A DNA stretch of 64,000 bases from Nostoc spongiaeforme FACHB-130 (GTDB taxonomy: Bacteria > Cyanobacteriota > Cyanobacteriia > Cyanobacteriales > Nostocaceae): assembly GCF_014698475.1 (NCBI RefSeq), contig NZ_JACJTB010000010.1, forward strand, positions 89,686 to 153,685, in the 5' to 3' direction. The position numbers and the translations under genes are program-made. Shown piece by piece: positions 19,659-28,546 of the stretch (position 1 is the stretch's first letter; each line of letters begins with the position of its first letter). The notes under the pieces are model-generated. The model was given only the letters and a program-made list of their open reading frames with translations. It was not told the origin of the DNA and made no database searches.

Positions 19659-20155
19659 GGCAGCATCCCATCCTTGGCAGCTTCAACAACTGGTACTGTG
19701 TGCAATCCATATACCCAAACCAATTCATCACCTAAATAAACTTGCAAGCCGACAATTGCCACTAAGACAAATCCCACGGCTAAATAATGAACTGGTAATT
19801 TTTGCGGGTTACGCGAACGAAGTACATAGCGCCAGGCGGTAATTGTGGCGATGAGGCCAGACAGTGACCAACCAATCAGGGTATGAAGATTTAAAACTGA
19901 TTTAGCTACGTCGTAAGGTTTGGCTAAACCAGCTTCAAATTGTCCAAAAATAATCGCTACGAAAATGGCGATCGTAGCAACAAACATATTCCACCAACTC
20001 ACCTCAAATAAGCGAGCCTTGCCAGTAAAATAACCTACTAAGTCACAGAAAAATGCAAACAATACCATTGCAATTACAAAGTGAACAACAATGGGATGTA
20101 GCGTGTCTGGATAGGGTAGATTATGGTCGTTCAACGATGTAAAAAAATCAAGCAT
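19655..20155 (-). CDS. DUF2231 membrane protein (first)
   Basis: 166 residues, four predicted membrane helices; paralogue of the following gene. HPIVVHFVIAMVLFAFFCDLVGY carries the HPxxVH motif, and conserved His residues recur in LHTLIGWSL and YGLHTVPV. The start at 20155 is chosen because AGGAAAC lies just upstream; a TTG 14 codons earlier (20197) is possible but has no such site. First gene of the DUF2231-DUF2231-coxBAC run. Histidines placed near helix ends could bind heme or metal, but this has not been shown here. Confidence 0.8.
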   Translation of the reverse strand: MLDFFTSLNDHNLPYPDTLHPIVVHFVIAMVLFAFFCDLVGYFTGKARLFEVSWWNMFVATIAIFVAIIFGQFEAGLAKPYDVAKSVLNLHTLIGWSLSGLIATITAWRYVLRSRNPQKLPVHYLAVGFVLVAIVGLQVYLGDELVWVYGLHTVPVVEAAKDGMLP

Positions 20156-21392
20156 AGTTTCCTGCACCTTAGCCAAAGTTTCATGTTTAACAGACAAGCA
20201 TGACCATCAATACAAACATTCTTACCTGAATGGATTCTCTTCAAAACTGCATAGCGCCATCCAGTAAATCAGGTATTAGCTTTGTTTAAGCTCAATTTGT
20301 TGAAGTTACTATTTATCGTCAATGATTCAGTTCAATTCATTTGTTCATGCTGATACTTTATAACAACGATTTTGAATTTACCTCACAAAATCGGAGTTAT
20401 TTGGTTGATAGTTGGCCATCTATCTATTAGCTTAAGGATTTTTTTAGTAATTGTCAAAAAAATAATAGAAACCTATAAAAATCCCGGCTTTAACAGAAAA
20501 ACTATTATGATGATGTAGCTTATCTACCTTTTGTTTTTAGATATTACATATAGAAAAATCTTTGTATATATGATTCTGCACAATTATCAAATATCTGTTT
20601 GTAATCCAATTAACATAAGACTTTTGATCATAAGTTATCAATAAACAGAAAAATAATAAACAATATATTAAAATAAAAAACTCATAGCAATATCTACTAT
20701 TATTCTTGATTTTTATTTGCATTAAAAGCAAGGCTTATACATCTAAATTCTGGCAAAAACCTGAGTGAAAATTTTGGCACGTTAATTTTTACCCCTCAGT
20801 ATGACAAGTATTACCGAAAAAGTTCTGAGTGCTGAGTAAAAAGTAACCGGACTGATGCAAATGTCAAAATTAAGAATTAGTGCATGACGCTATAAGCTTC
20901 ATTACTACGTTCAAATACTTACTTTTGTTGCGTCACAAACTCTACAGAAAAAATATGACTGTTGCGTAAGTCATAAAGTAAAATTAATGGCACTTAGCGC
21001 ACAAGTCAAAAGCCCTGAAAATTAATTAGCTCGGTGTTAAAAATTATCGTTATTGAGTAGTTTTGTGCGTCGGTTATCCAGTAGTATGTATCGTTGGTAG
21101 TAGTTATCTCTGGCGAGATTTACTCTATTGTGTAATTACTCAGTTCAACTTGCAAATAAGGTAGAAAATCAAGTACGGTTTTTTCACCCTAATGTAGTAT
21201 GTGAATCTCCATACCAAGATAGAAATAAAATTGATACTTTTATTTTAAGTAATTACTAAGGGATGAAACAAATCGTTTACCGTGGTTCATCTTCTGCTAA
21301 AAGATTCTTAACGTTTCCAGAACGGCAAGTTTAAACCAAAAAATAGTCTAATTCGATACAATTAAAAGGCTGGGAGAGCCAAGGAGAATTAA
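20156..21392. other. long AT-rich intergenic region
   Basis: About 1.2 kb between the divergent oxidase operon and gshA. It is very AT-rich at 20400-20720. A fragment of the GTGCTGAGT heptamer family sits at 20826-20840 (CTGAGTGCTGAGTAAAAAG). A 64-codon frame on the minus strand (20537-20731) is hydrophobic but has AT-biased composition and no ribosome-binding site, and is not called. Both promoters must lie here. No riboswitch or structured RNA was recognised, although the length leaves room for one. Confidence 0.5.
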
Positions 21393-22532
21393 GTGGTACT
21401 GCTAAAAGGCTTTGAGATTGAGATGTACACTGGCACACCTCAAGGTGAAATTGTTGGCCTCTCCGATAAAATCGTTGCGGACTTAAATGGGTTTATGCGA
21501 GAACCAGACAGTCGCAACGTGGAATACATAACAAAGCCATCCACAAGTTACGAAAATCTGTTGTGTGCTTTACTAAGTCCGCGTCGAGAATTACGCAAGT
21601 ACCTCCAGCGTTTAGGGAATTACACTTTGATACCTGGAAGTACTTTGTCTTTAAGTGGGGGCGATCGCTTCTTTCGTTCAGACCCAAGTAATCCTTATCA
21701 TGACTATATTGAGCAGACCTACGGCACAAATGTAGTAACTGCCAGTGTTCATATTAATGTGGGTATTAATGACCCAGAAACATTAATGCGGGCTTGTCGA
21801 TTTATTCGCTTAGAAGCACCCTTGTTTCTGGCGCTGAGTGCTTCATCACCCTTTTTCAATGGTCAAGCCACTGGCTATCACTCAACTCGTTGGGGTGTAT
21901 TTCCCCAAACTCCCGCCTACGTACCATTATTTACCAGCCATGCTCATCATATTCAGTGGGTAGAAGAGCAATTAATAGCTGGAACAATGCAAAATGTCCG
22001 GCATTTATGGGTATCAGTCAGACCAAATGGCGATCGCCGTCCTTATGATCTCAATCGTCTAGAATTGCGAATTTGCGATTTAGTTACAGATCCCATTGCT
22101 TTACTCGCAATTACTGCATTGTTAGAAGCACGTTTATTGCAGATCATTGATAACCCTGATTTAGATCCTTTAACTAGCAGTAAATTATCACCGGAAGAAC
22201 TAATTGCACTGACCACTAACAATGAAATAGCAGCCGCTAGTGCTAGTTTGGATGCTCAACTACAACATTGGCAAGATGGCAGAACTATTTTAGCCAGAGA
22301 TTGGATTGCGGAACTATATCAAGAAGTTTGGGCGATCGCTAAACAACAAGGCTTTAGCTGTTTCTTGTCACCATTGCATAAAATTCTGCGTGAAGGCAAT
22401 GAAGCCCAGCAATGGCTACAACTTCATAGCGTCGGTTTTGACTGTCAGCGCGTTATTTCCCAAGCGATTGTGGCCACAAAAGAACGAGAACTGGAACTAG
22501 AACATAAATTGTGTTCTTCCTTGCTGGCTTAA
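21393..22532 (+). CDS. gshA: glutamate-cysteine ligase, cyanobacterial type
   Basis: 379 residues. Catalyses ATP-dependent gamma-glutamylcysteine formation, first step of glutathione synthesis, in the cytosol. The sequence opens with KGFEIEMYTGTPQGEIVGLS, has the SRNVEYITKPSTSYE segment and SVHINVGINDPE, and closes with the RPYDLNRLELRICDLVTDP motif of the cyanobacterial GshA family, which is distinct from the E. coli and plant types. Length matches. GTG start at 21393 is supported by AAGGAG seven bases upstream. Followed by a hairpin at 22556-22596. Confidence 0.93.
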   Translation: MVLLKGFEIEMYTGTPQGEIVGLSDKIVADLNGFMREPDSRNVEYITKPSTSYENLLCALLSPRRELRKYLQRLGNYTLIPGSTLSLSGGDRFFRSDPSNPYHDYIEQTYGTNVVTASVHINVGINDPETLMRACRFIRLEAPLFLALSASSPFFNGQATGYHSTRWGVFPQTPAYVPLFTSHAHHIQWVEEQLIAGTMQNVRHLWVSVRPNGDRRPYDLNRLELRICDLVTDPIALLAITALLEARLLQIIDNPDLDPLTSSKLSPEELIALTTNNEIAAASASLDAQLQHWQDGRTILARDWIAELYQEVWAIAKQQGFSCFLSPLHKILREGNEAQQWLQLHSVGFDCQRVISQAIVATKERELELEHKLCSSLLA

Positions 22533-22555
22533 AGAGAACCTCAAGTGATTCAATA

Positions 22556-22596
22556 TCATTAGTCATTTGTGAATACCAAGGACAAATGACTAATGA
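22556..22596 (+). terminator. hairpin after gshA, STRR-derived
   Basis: Perfect 15-bp inverted repeat (TCATTAGTCATTTGT / ACAAATGACTAATGA) around an 11-base loop, 24 bases after the gshA stop. It is built from the same TCATTAG heptamer as the STRR at 18970. It lacks a long T tract, so it may be a repeat that only happens to act as a terminator. Confidence 0.6.
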
Positions 22597-22923
22597 CACA
22601 AGACAAATACCCAGCCAGGAAACTCCCAATAGCCCAAAATCATCATGTATGGTCTCATACATAAGATAGATTTTCTAAAAATAGCCAAAGAATGAGTTTG
22701 GGTCTGGTTTTTAGTTTTTAAACGACAAAATAGTTGTATTGACAAGTTAGTCAGATACATTTTCTAAAAATTCTTAGAAAATGTAGCAATTTTTTTGTTT
22801 TAAAAAACTAATCGATGTAAACTACAAAATGGTTATTAATAAAACCTATAGATAACCTCTACCTTTTGACAGATTTTTTATTGTCAATATAACTTTTTAT
22901 ACAAAAGCTCAGTTCCATAGCAG
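22597..22923. other. intergenic region, AT-rich
   Basis: About 330 bases between gshA and trmL, AT-rich, with poly-T and TTTTAAAAAACTA stretches near 22790-22810. A minus-strand frame overlapping the gshA end (22453-22662) is not convincing. Nothing else recognised. Confidence 0.4.
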
Positions 22924-23385
22924 ATGCCCCAAGTTGTTTTAGTAAATCCGCAAATTCCCCCCAATACAGGCAATATTGCCCGCACTTGTGCAGCTACAGG
23001 TACAGAATTACATTTAGTGGGGCCTTTGGGCTTTGAAATTAGCGATCGCTACCTCAAACGAGCCGGTTTAGATTATTGGCCCTATGTCAAACTCCACCAT
23101 CATGAATCGCTGGCAGCTTTTCAAGACTCTCATCAACAGCGTGGTGGAAGGTGTTTAGGTTTTTCTGTGAGGGGGAGTAGTAATTACGTACAATTTCAGT
23201 TTGCTCCTAATGATTGGCTACTATTTGGCAGCGAGACTACGGGCTTATCACCAGAAGCATTATCAATTTGTGATACAACCCTTTATATTCCAATGTTTGA
23301 GCCAGGGGTTCGTAGTCTGAATCTATCAGTCAGTGTGGCGATAGGACTGTTTGAAGCACGGCGACAACTCGGTTATCTAGTGTAG
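22924..23385 (+). CDS. trmL: tRNA (cytidine/uridine-34 2'-O) methyltransferase
   Basis: 153 residues, SPOUT-class RNA methyltransferase close to TrmL, which methylates the wobble ribose of tRNA-Leu. Visible: VLVNPQIPPNTGNIARTCAAT at the N-terminus, LVGPLGFEISDRYLKRAGLDYW, the LLFGSETTGLS SAM-site loop, and IPMFEPGVRSLNLSVSVAIGLFE that forms the trefoil knot. Full length for the family. Stands alone between AT-rich spacers. Confidence 0.93.
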   Translation: MPQVVLVNPQIPPNTGNIARTCAATGTELHLVGPLGFEISDRYLKRAGLDYWPYVKLHHHESLAAFQDSHQQRGGRCLGFSVRGSSNYVQFQFAPNDWLLFGSETTGLSPEALSICDTTLYIPMFEPGVRSLNLSVSVAIGLFEARRQLGYLV

Positions 23386-24178
23386 TTTTTGAACAATTAA
23401 CTTATAAGTATAAATACTCGTACAGTTCTGGAAATCAAATTACCACAAGATTTTCGACAGATAATAATTCTATCACCAACAAAAAATACTTGCACTTTTT
23501 ATACTGTTGCTTAAAAAAAATCAGTAAAATGCCTGAAAAATCTAGTTAACTAGACAGGTTTCATATAAGAAATTTCTATATTAATTTTGAGAATATACCA
23601 AATTTGAATGATAGATTTTGATGAATTGGATTTCTTTGGTTTCAAAAAACAAAAAGCTGCAAATCCATACGGATAAGGCATTTGTACTATTTTGTCTGAA
23701 TAGGTATATTTCAGGAGGACAAAAGTACTGGAGAGTTTGTACGGTTGTCTTTTAGGGAAGATTCAACGTAAAGTCTCCTGTTGGGAAGACGGATTGGTAA
23801 AAAAAACCTTGAAGATATTTACAGCAGGAGGCATCGCTTTTTTAAAACTTATAGCAACTAAAATTGCTGACAATATAAAGCAGATTCGGCTAATATCAAC
23901 TTTTCCAATCCCAGCGATTAAATTTAAATTAGGCGCTGAAAACTGTAAAGAGCGAAAGTTCTAGGGTGTGAGGAGTGGAGCGGACAAGTAAGCACAGCAA
24001 CTTTATGTTCTGCTAACAGGTGTAAACTTGTCTAAATCAGAGAAGCAGGTTAATCTTGCCTAAGTATCTCTGGTGAATGTGATCCAGGTCTATCGTCAGA
24101 TGTGATCTAAATCATTGACTAGTATTCCGACTGCAAAATCGAGGTCAGTTAAGCGCTAGTGATCATAGGAGGTCGTCT
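23386..24178. other. intergenic region upstream of the LysM/M23 gene
   Basis: About 790 bases. AT-rich to 23640. A 75-codon TTG-start frame (23737-23964) follows AGGAGG at 23713 but its composition is weakly protein-like and I do not call it. On the minus strand ACTCCTCACAC occurs near 23967-23977. The last 20 bases hold the AGGAGG site of the next gene. Confidence 0.45.
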
Positions 24179-26383
24179 TTGAAACGAGCATTGAAAAAAA
24201 GAGTAAAAGCTGTGCTGAAAAATACCCCCAGCAATGATGGTGTCCCTAGTGAGCAGTTAAGTGTGGTAAATTCCAAGGCTAATCGTCGAGTTAGCACACA
24301 AGCAGCCATGATTGGCTTGGCTATTTCAGTTGGAGCGACCAGTCTTTTAGTGACTCGACAAAGCGATCAAGCCCAAGCAGCAGCGCCTGTAGGCAGCCAA
24401 AAAGTAGCCTCAAACCTGCCTGTTGCCCCTGACGCTGAAATGAAATTTGTTCCCACAAAGCTGGAGACCCAACTGGTCTCAGCAGCAACCATGCCAGAAA
24501 ATCCTGTCATTGTGGAACCAACAGCAATTTCACAGTTGCCTGGGCTTGAAGCTAAATTGCAAGTGGCAGCAAATGGAATGCCTGTGGAAGTTCCAACACC
24601 AGAGAATGTTGCCCAAACAGCAGCCGAAAAAAATGCCATTAACCAGTCGCCACTAGTCAAAAATGGTGCAGCACAGGAACTTCTCAAAGCTAACGACACA
24701 TCTGACATCAAAGTTGCTAACGATGAAGTCAAAGCTAAATTAAAAGCACAGCAAGAGTTCGCCCTATATCACTTACAAGAAAAATCGAACCGTTTAAGAG
24801 CAAGTCTGGCGGAGTTACGGTCTGGGGAGTCAAAAAATTTAGCGAAAGCCCCTGCATTGAAGCAAGAGGTAGTGGTAGCAGAAAAATTGCCACCTCAAAG
24901 CATCAGTCAAGAAGTTGGGCAACAGTTACCTGGATTGGTTGATGAAGACAAAACCAAGTTCTTTCCTGAAGTTAAGCAACCAAAACTCCCAAGTGAATCG
25001 GTACAGCCACTAGCAACAACATCTGTACCTGCTACACCAGAAATTGCCGCACCAACGGATACTGGTACCGCTTACGAAGTTAAGCCGGGAGATACTCTAG
25101 CTGCGATCGCTAACCGATACAACACCACGGTTGCAGAACTAGCCAAGCTCAACAATATCAGCAATCCCAATCAGCTCAAAATCAATCAAAAAATCATTCT
25201 GCCATCGGCAAATGCTAACCGTAATGGTGCAATCTCCATACCTGTAGCCGTTAATCAGCCTGGTGTACAGTTGACCAACAATGTCAAAATTGCTGGTGTA
25301 CCTGTCAACACTGCCAGCAGTAACCCCAACGTATCTTTAGCACCAGTTTCACCAGTTTTTGTTAACAACAACACTGTCAAACCAACCACAGCAACAAATA
25401 ACCCAACACAGACAAATACTGTTAACGGTGTAGGTGGTGATACTCCCGTACCCAAAGTATTTACTGAATTACAGTCAGGTAGTCAAACTCAAAGAGTATC
25501 AAGAGGACGAAACAACGAGCGTCTTCAGAGTTTACAGGCTGAAATTCAAAGACTACAGCAAAAATACCGCAATCAAGAGTCTGGTAATACTGGTAATGTA
25601 GTTGCCCAAGCGGTTACTGATACAGACAAAAACAGCATTGCGATTCCAGTTCCTGTAGCTGTTCCTAGCAACTTAGCAGTTACTAAGCCAGTATCTGGAA
25701 ATAAGACCTTTGCTGTACCCATCCCTGTTCCAACACCAATTTTACCGAGCTACAACGCTCAACCAGTTAAGCCCGAATTTAGTGCTATTCGCCGCACTAC
25801 TGACGAGCCAATTAACCCAGAGTTCTTGCCTAACCGCGCTAGGGTAACAGTACCACCCATTGGAGTCAATGCGGCTGATTCTCCTAGAAGAATGCGGGGA
25901 ACCAAAGTATCGCCACAACTACCACCTTTGGCAGCAGTAGATCAATACTTGCCCAAACCAATTGATGAAACCATTCCTCCGCCTTCCACCTCATCTGTAG
26001 CTTATATTTGGCCAGCAAAAGGTGTATTTACCTCTGGCTATGGTTGGCGCTGGGGAAGAATGCACAAAGGTATTGACGTTGCTAACGCCACTGGTACGCC
26101 AGTTTATGCCTCAGCAGATGGTGTGATTGAAAAAGCAGGCTGGAACAAAGGTGGCTACGGTAATCTTGTGGATATTCGTCACCCTGATGGTAGTATGACC
26201 CGCTATGGTCATAACAGCAAGATTCTGGTGCGTGCAGGTCAGCAAGTGCGTCAAGGCGAAACTATTGCTTTAATGGGTAGCACTGGTTTCAGTACTGGGC
26301 CACACACTCACTTTGAAATTCACGCATCAGGTAAGGGCGCAGTTAACCCAATTGCCTTCTTACCACAACAAAACCGCATTTAG
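24179..26383 (+). CDS. LysM-domain M23 peptidase
   Basis: 734 residues, envelope protein that binds and probably cleaves or activates cleavage of peptidoglycan. A basic N-terminus and one membrane segment (about 41-60) anchor it. A long Pro/Gln/Ala-rich low-complexity part follows, with a LysM module at about 299-343 (VKPGDTLAAIANRY to NQKIILP). A second linker leads to a C-terminal M23 domain with metal ligands His629 and Asp633 (HKGID) and the HTHFE motif (His709, His711). Both are intact, so it may be an active metallopeptidase rather than a NlpD-type activator. The TTG start is supported by AGGAGG six bases upstream. A hairpin terminator follows at 26421. Confidence 0.9.
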   Translation: MKRALKKRVKAVLKNTPSNDGVPSEQLSVVNSKANRRVSTQAAMIGLAISVGATSLLVTRQSDQAQAAAPVGSQKVASNLPVAPDAEMKFVPTKLETQLVSAATMPENPVIVEPTAISQLPGLEAKLQVAANGMPVEVPTPENVAQTAAEKNAINQSPLVKNGAAQELLKANDTSDIKVANDEVKAKLKAQQEFALYHLQEKSNRLRASLAELRSGESKNLAKAPALKQEVVVAEKLPPQSISQEVGQQLPGLVDEDKTKFFPEVKQPKLPSESVQPLATTSVPATPEIAAPTDTGTAYEVKPGDTLAAIANRYNTTVAELAKLNNISNPNQLKINQKIILPSANANRNGAISIPVAVNQPGVQLTNNVKIAGVPVNTASSNPNVSLAPVSPVFVNNNTVKPTTATNNPTQTNTVNGVGGDTPVPKVFTELQSGSQTQRVSRGRNNERLQSLQAEIQRLQQKYRNQESGNTGNVVAQAVTDTDKNSIAIPVPVAVPSNLAVTKPVSGNKTFAVPIPVPTPILPSYNAQPVKPEFSAIRRTTDEPINPEFLPNRARVTVPPIGVNAADSPRRMRGTKVSPQLPPLAAVDQYLPKPIDETIPPPSTSSVAYIWPAKGVFTSGYGWRWGRMHKGIDVANATGTPVYASADGVIEKAGWNKGGYGNLVDIRHPDGSMTRYGHNSKILVRAGQQVRQGETIALMGSTGFSTGPHTHFEIHASGKGAVNPIAFLPQQNRI

Positions 26384-26420
26384 TCCTTGTCTGTATCCAA
26401 CCCAGTTATTTTCTTGTCAG

Positions 26421-26443
26421 AAGAGGGAGTTTTTATCCCTCTT
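26421..26443 (+). terminator. rho-independent terminator after M23 gene
   Basis: Eight-base stem AAGAGGGA / TCCCTCTT around a seven-base T-rich loop, followed by TTGCTT, 38 bases after the stop codon. Confidence 0.75.
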
Positions 26444-26554
26444 TTGCTTGGATGGATGAACTGCTAAGTTAATTTGTGGATGGAAATTAATTGCCAAAAA
26501 GACTAGCCATCAACAAATGTGTATGCTATATTAAGAATTAATGCGAAATTGCTT

Positions 26555-26628
26555 GGCTCAGTAGCTCAGTTGGTTAGAGCACGGGACTCATAAGCCTGGG
26601 GTCGTTGGTTCAAATCCGACCTGAGCCA
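26555..26628 (+). tRNA. trnM: tRNA with CAT anticodon (Met, elongator-like)
   Basis: 74-base cloverleaf. Acceptor stem GGCTCAG pairs with CTGAGCC; D arm GCTC/GAGC; anticodon loop CTCATAA gives CAT; T arm GTTGGTTCAAATCCGAC with one G-T type pair; discriminator A, 3' CCA not encoded. The anticodon stem has an A-G pair at its loop end. A CAT anticodon can be elongator Met, or Ile with lysidine; the overall similarity to the E. coli elongator Met tRNA body favours Met. Initiator is unlikely because the D arm and acceptor end are of elongator form. Confidence 0.92.
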
Positions 26629-26759
26629 TTTAAGAAGTAAATATCTAACTCAGAATCTCTAGTTTACAGAGTTGAGTTATTAACTTGCTCATAATGAACG
26701 CGATCGCCCGCCAGATAATTTAAACTCAAGGTGAGACCGAATTATTTACAGCTTCTGTT

Positions 26760-27194
26760 ATGTCTTCTAGTTTAGATTCTCTACCACCTGCTTTGGCTAA
26801 AATCGTCCAACGCTTTCAACGTGCATCTGATCCGAAGCGGCGTTATGAACAACTGATCTGGTATGCCCAAAAGCTTCCAGAGTTTCCTGAAGCTGATAAA
26901 GTACCAGACAATAAAGTTCCTGGTTGTGTGTCTCAGGTGTATGTTACCGCCGCCTTAAATGATGGAAAAGTTGTATTTCAAGGAGAATCTGATTCTCAGT
27001 TAACTAAGGGGCTAGTGGCGCTGTTAATTGAAGGATTAAACGGGCTAAGTCCTACAGAAATTGTCCAATTAACACCAGATTTTATTCAAGCAACCGGTTT
27101 AAATGTGAGTTTGACACCTTCCCGCGCTAACGGTTTTTACAACATATTTAAAACCATGCAAAAAAAAGCATTGGAATGTAAGTTAGAACAATAA
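26760..27194 (+). CDS. sufE: SufE-family sulfur acceptor
   Basis: 144 residues. SufE accepts persulfide sulfur from the cysteine desulfurase SufS and passes it to the SufBCD scaffold for Fe-S cluster assembly. Full-length match: LAKIVQRFQRASDPKRRYEQLIWYA helix, the active-site loop VPGCVSQVYV with Cys56, and a C-terminal LTPSRANGFYNIFKTM segment. Monocistronic; no suf genes nearby. Its location after a tRNA gene and its stand-alone status are normal in cyanobacteria. Confidence 0.93.
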   Translation: MSSSLDSLPPALAKIVQRFQRASDPKRRYEQLIWYAQKLPEFPEADKVPDNKVPGCVSQVYVTAALNDGKVVFQGESDSQLTKGLVALLIEGLNGLSPTEIVQLTPDFIQATGLNVSLTPSRANGFYNIFKTMQKKALECKLEQ

Positions 27195-27202
27195 GAAAAA
27201 GT

Positions 27203-27302
27203 GCTGAGTGCTGAGTAAACAGACTAGTTTTGAGGTAGGGGGTGTGAGAGTATGTGTATTCAAAAACCTTACACCCTTAAACCCTGACACCCATCTCAAC
27301 CG
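27203..27302. repeat. dispersed palindromic repeat with STRR
   Basis: Begins with GTGCTGA heptamers (27201-27216) and continues with a GGTGTGAG / TTACACCCTTAAACCCTGACACCC element whose arms can pair. Related copies lie at 28246 and 59902. Confidence 0.6.
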
Positions 27303-27311
27303 TCCTGTTAA

Positions 27312-28085
27312 CTAAGCTGTTTTGAAAAAGCGGATAATTTCGCGGACGTGATCGAGAAATTGTCCATCAGTGGAAAGTTGCGCGATCGCGTTTCTGGCTT
27401 CTCTGGCTAAACGTTCATGTTCTGTTTGATTTGTGGCGCGTAATTCTTCTAAATTCGCTAAAATTCTGGACAGTTCTTTGCGAGTTTCGTCAGCAAAACG
27501 CTGTTGGGTGGCTGGTAAAGAATATGATTCTTCTGGGTTGAGTTGTTCTTGTATATATTGGACTTTTTGTTCTAATTCCGAGAAACGATTCCGCAGTTCA
27601 TAAATATCTTCGCGGGGATATTTCCATTCTTGGCTAATCATCGTTAGCCTTGCATATAAATATTCGTAAGCCCGAATGGCGGGACGCAAAATTGTTAATA
27701 ATAAAGCTGCACCAGAACTGATATAACCTACGGCACTAATTCCCGTGGCGGCGAGGATGTAAAGTCCAATGGCAGAAAATATATGTAAAGCAATAGCCAG
27801 CCACAGCGATCGCTTGGCTAATAATTGCACATATTTGACTTGTTTTCCATCTACAGGAATGCCTTTTTCAGAAGATTGTGCTGCTTCTGCTAACACTTCT
27901 TTAGCTTGAAAATGAACATTCCACGGTACAGTTACAATTACCAACAACCACCAAAAACTTGCACCACCAATTATCCAATCAAGAAAGTTACCAGCAGGTA
28001 TATGAAACCATTGCAACACGCCAAATGCTAACAGTAATATAGTGAAAATTCCTAAGATAGAACTGATAAAAAGGTTAATATACAT
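27312..28085 (-). CDS. membrane protein with C-terminal coiled coil
   Basis: 257 residues, not assigned to a known family. Four membrane helices (about 3-27, 33-55, 93-112, 117-135), with a polar loop between helices 2 and 3, then a soluble C-terminal part from 140 with heptad patterns (IYELRNRFSELEQKVQYIQEQ and RKELSRILANLEELRATNQ) suggesting a coiled coil and oligomer. Conserved in cyanobacteria by appearance, function unknown. GGAGAC/AGGG just upstream supports the start. Confidence 0.75.
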   Translation of the reverse strand: MYINLFISSILGIFTILLLAFGVLQWFHIPAGNFLDWIIGGASFWWLLVIVTVPWNVHFQAKEVLAEAAQSSEKGIPVDGKQVKYVQLLAKRSLWLAIALHIFSAIGLYILAATGISAVGYISSGAALLLTILRPAIRAYEYLYARLTMISQEWKYPREDIYELRNRFSELEQKVQYIQEQLNPEESYSLPATQQRFADETRKELSRILANLEELRATNQTEHERLAREARNAIAQLSTDGQFLDHVREIIRFFKTA

Positions 28086-28546
28086 ATTGCCCTGTCTCCA
28101 CTGAAACTATCATCTTCATCATGGCGGTGGCTGGGCGGTTATAAAAAATGATTGTGCTGGTTTAACTATTTGCACATTTTGCATCGGTAAGCATTAGTCC
28201 TAGGAAAAAATTCTTACTCCCGTCAAACTATCCCAGGAATTATGCACAAAGATTGTCTGGGGAGACTGGGTGTTGGGTTTTAGGGTACGGGGTGTAAGGG
28301 TTTTGCAGACATACACCCCTACACCTTAAAACATTTGATTTTTCGTCTTACTGCATCAGCCCAACATCACAGTTATGGCTGAATATTAACCAGAATCTAT
28401 GTGATAGTTTGGCTAACTGCACATCTAGCTTGAAAGTGCTGAGTGCTGAGTGCTGAGTGCTGAGTAAAAATGCTAGTCCCACTTTCATACTTGGCTATGA
28501 AACTTGTTTCATCGGGACTGCCTTCTGCCTCCTGCCTCCTGCTGTA
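28086..28546. repeat. intergenic region with repeats
   Basis: Holds a dispersed GGGTGTAAGGGTTTTGCAGACATACACCCC type palindromic element (28246-28330) and a four-unit GTGCTGA heptamer STRR (28436-28463). No gene is visible. Both repeats are shared with other parts of this window. Confidence 0.7.

Noticed and set aside
20537..20731. 64-codon hydrophobic frame on the minus strand
   Set aside because: Its hydrophobicity follows from A/T-rich DNA; no ribosome-binding site.
23737..23964. 75-codon frame with TTG start preceded by AGGAGG
   Set aside because: The ribosome-binding site is 18 bases from the TTG and the protein has weak composition and no known similarity. Could be real; not enough to call.
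23960..23985. ACTCCTCACAC on the minus strand, the core motif of the cyanobacterial small RNA Yfr1
   Set aside because: Yfr1 needs a hairpin on each side and a terminator directly after; the bases that follow (CCTAGAACTTTCGCTC) form no clear stem or T tract. Probably chance within a GGTGTGAGGAG-type repeat.
28436..28463. Possible CRISPR-like repeat array
   Set aside because: Units are only 7 bp (GTGCTGA) with no spacers; it is an STRR.
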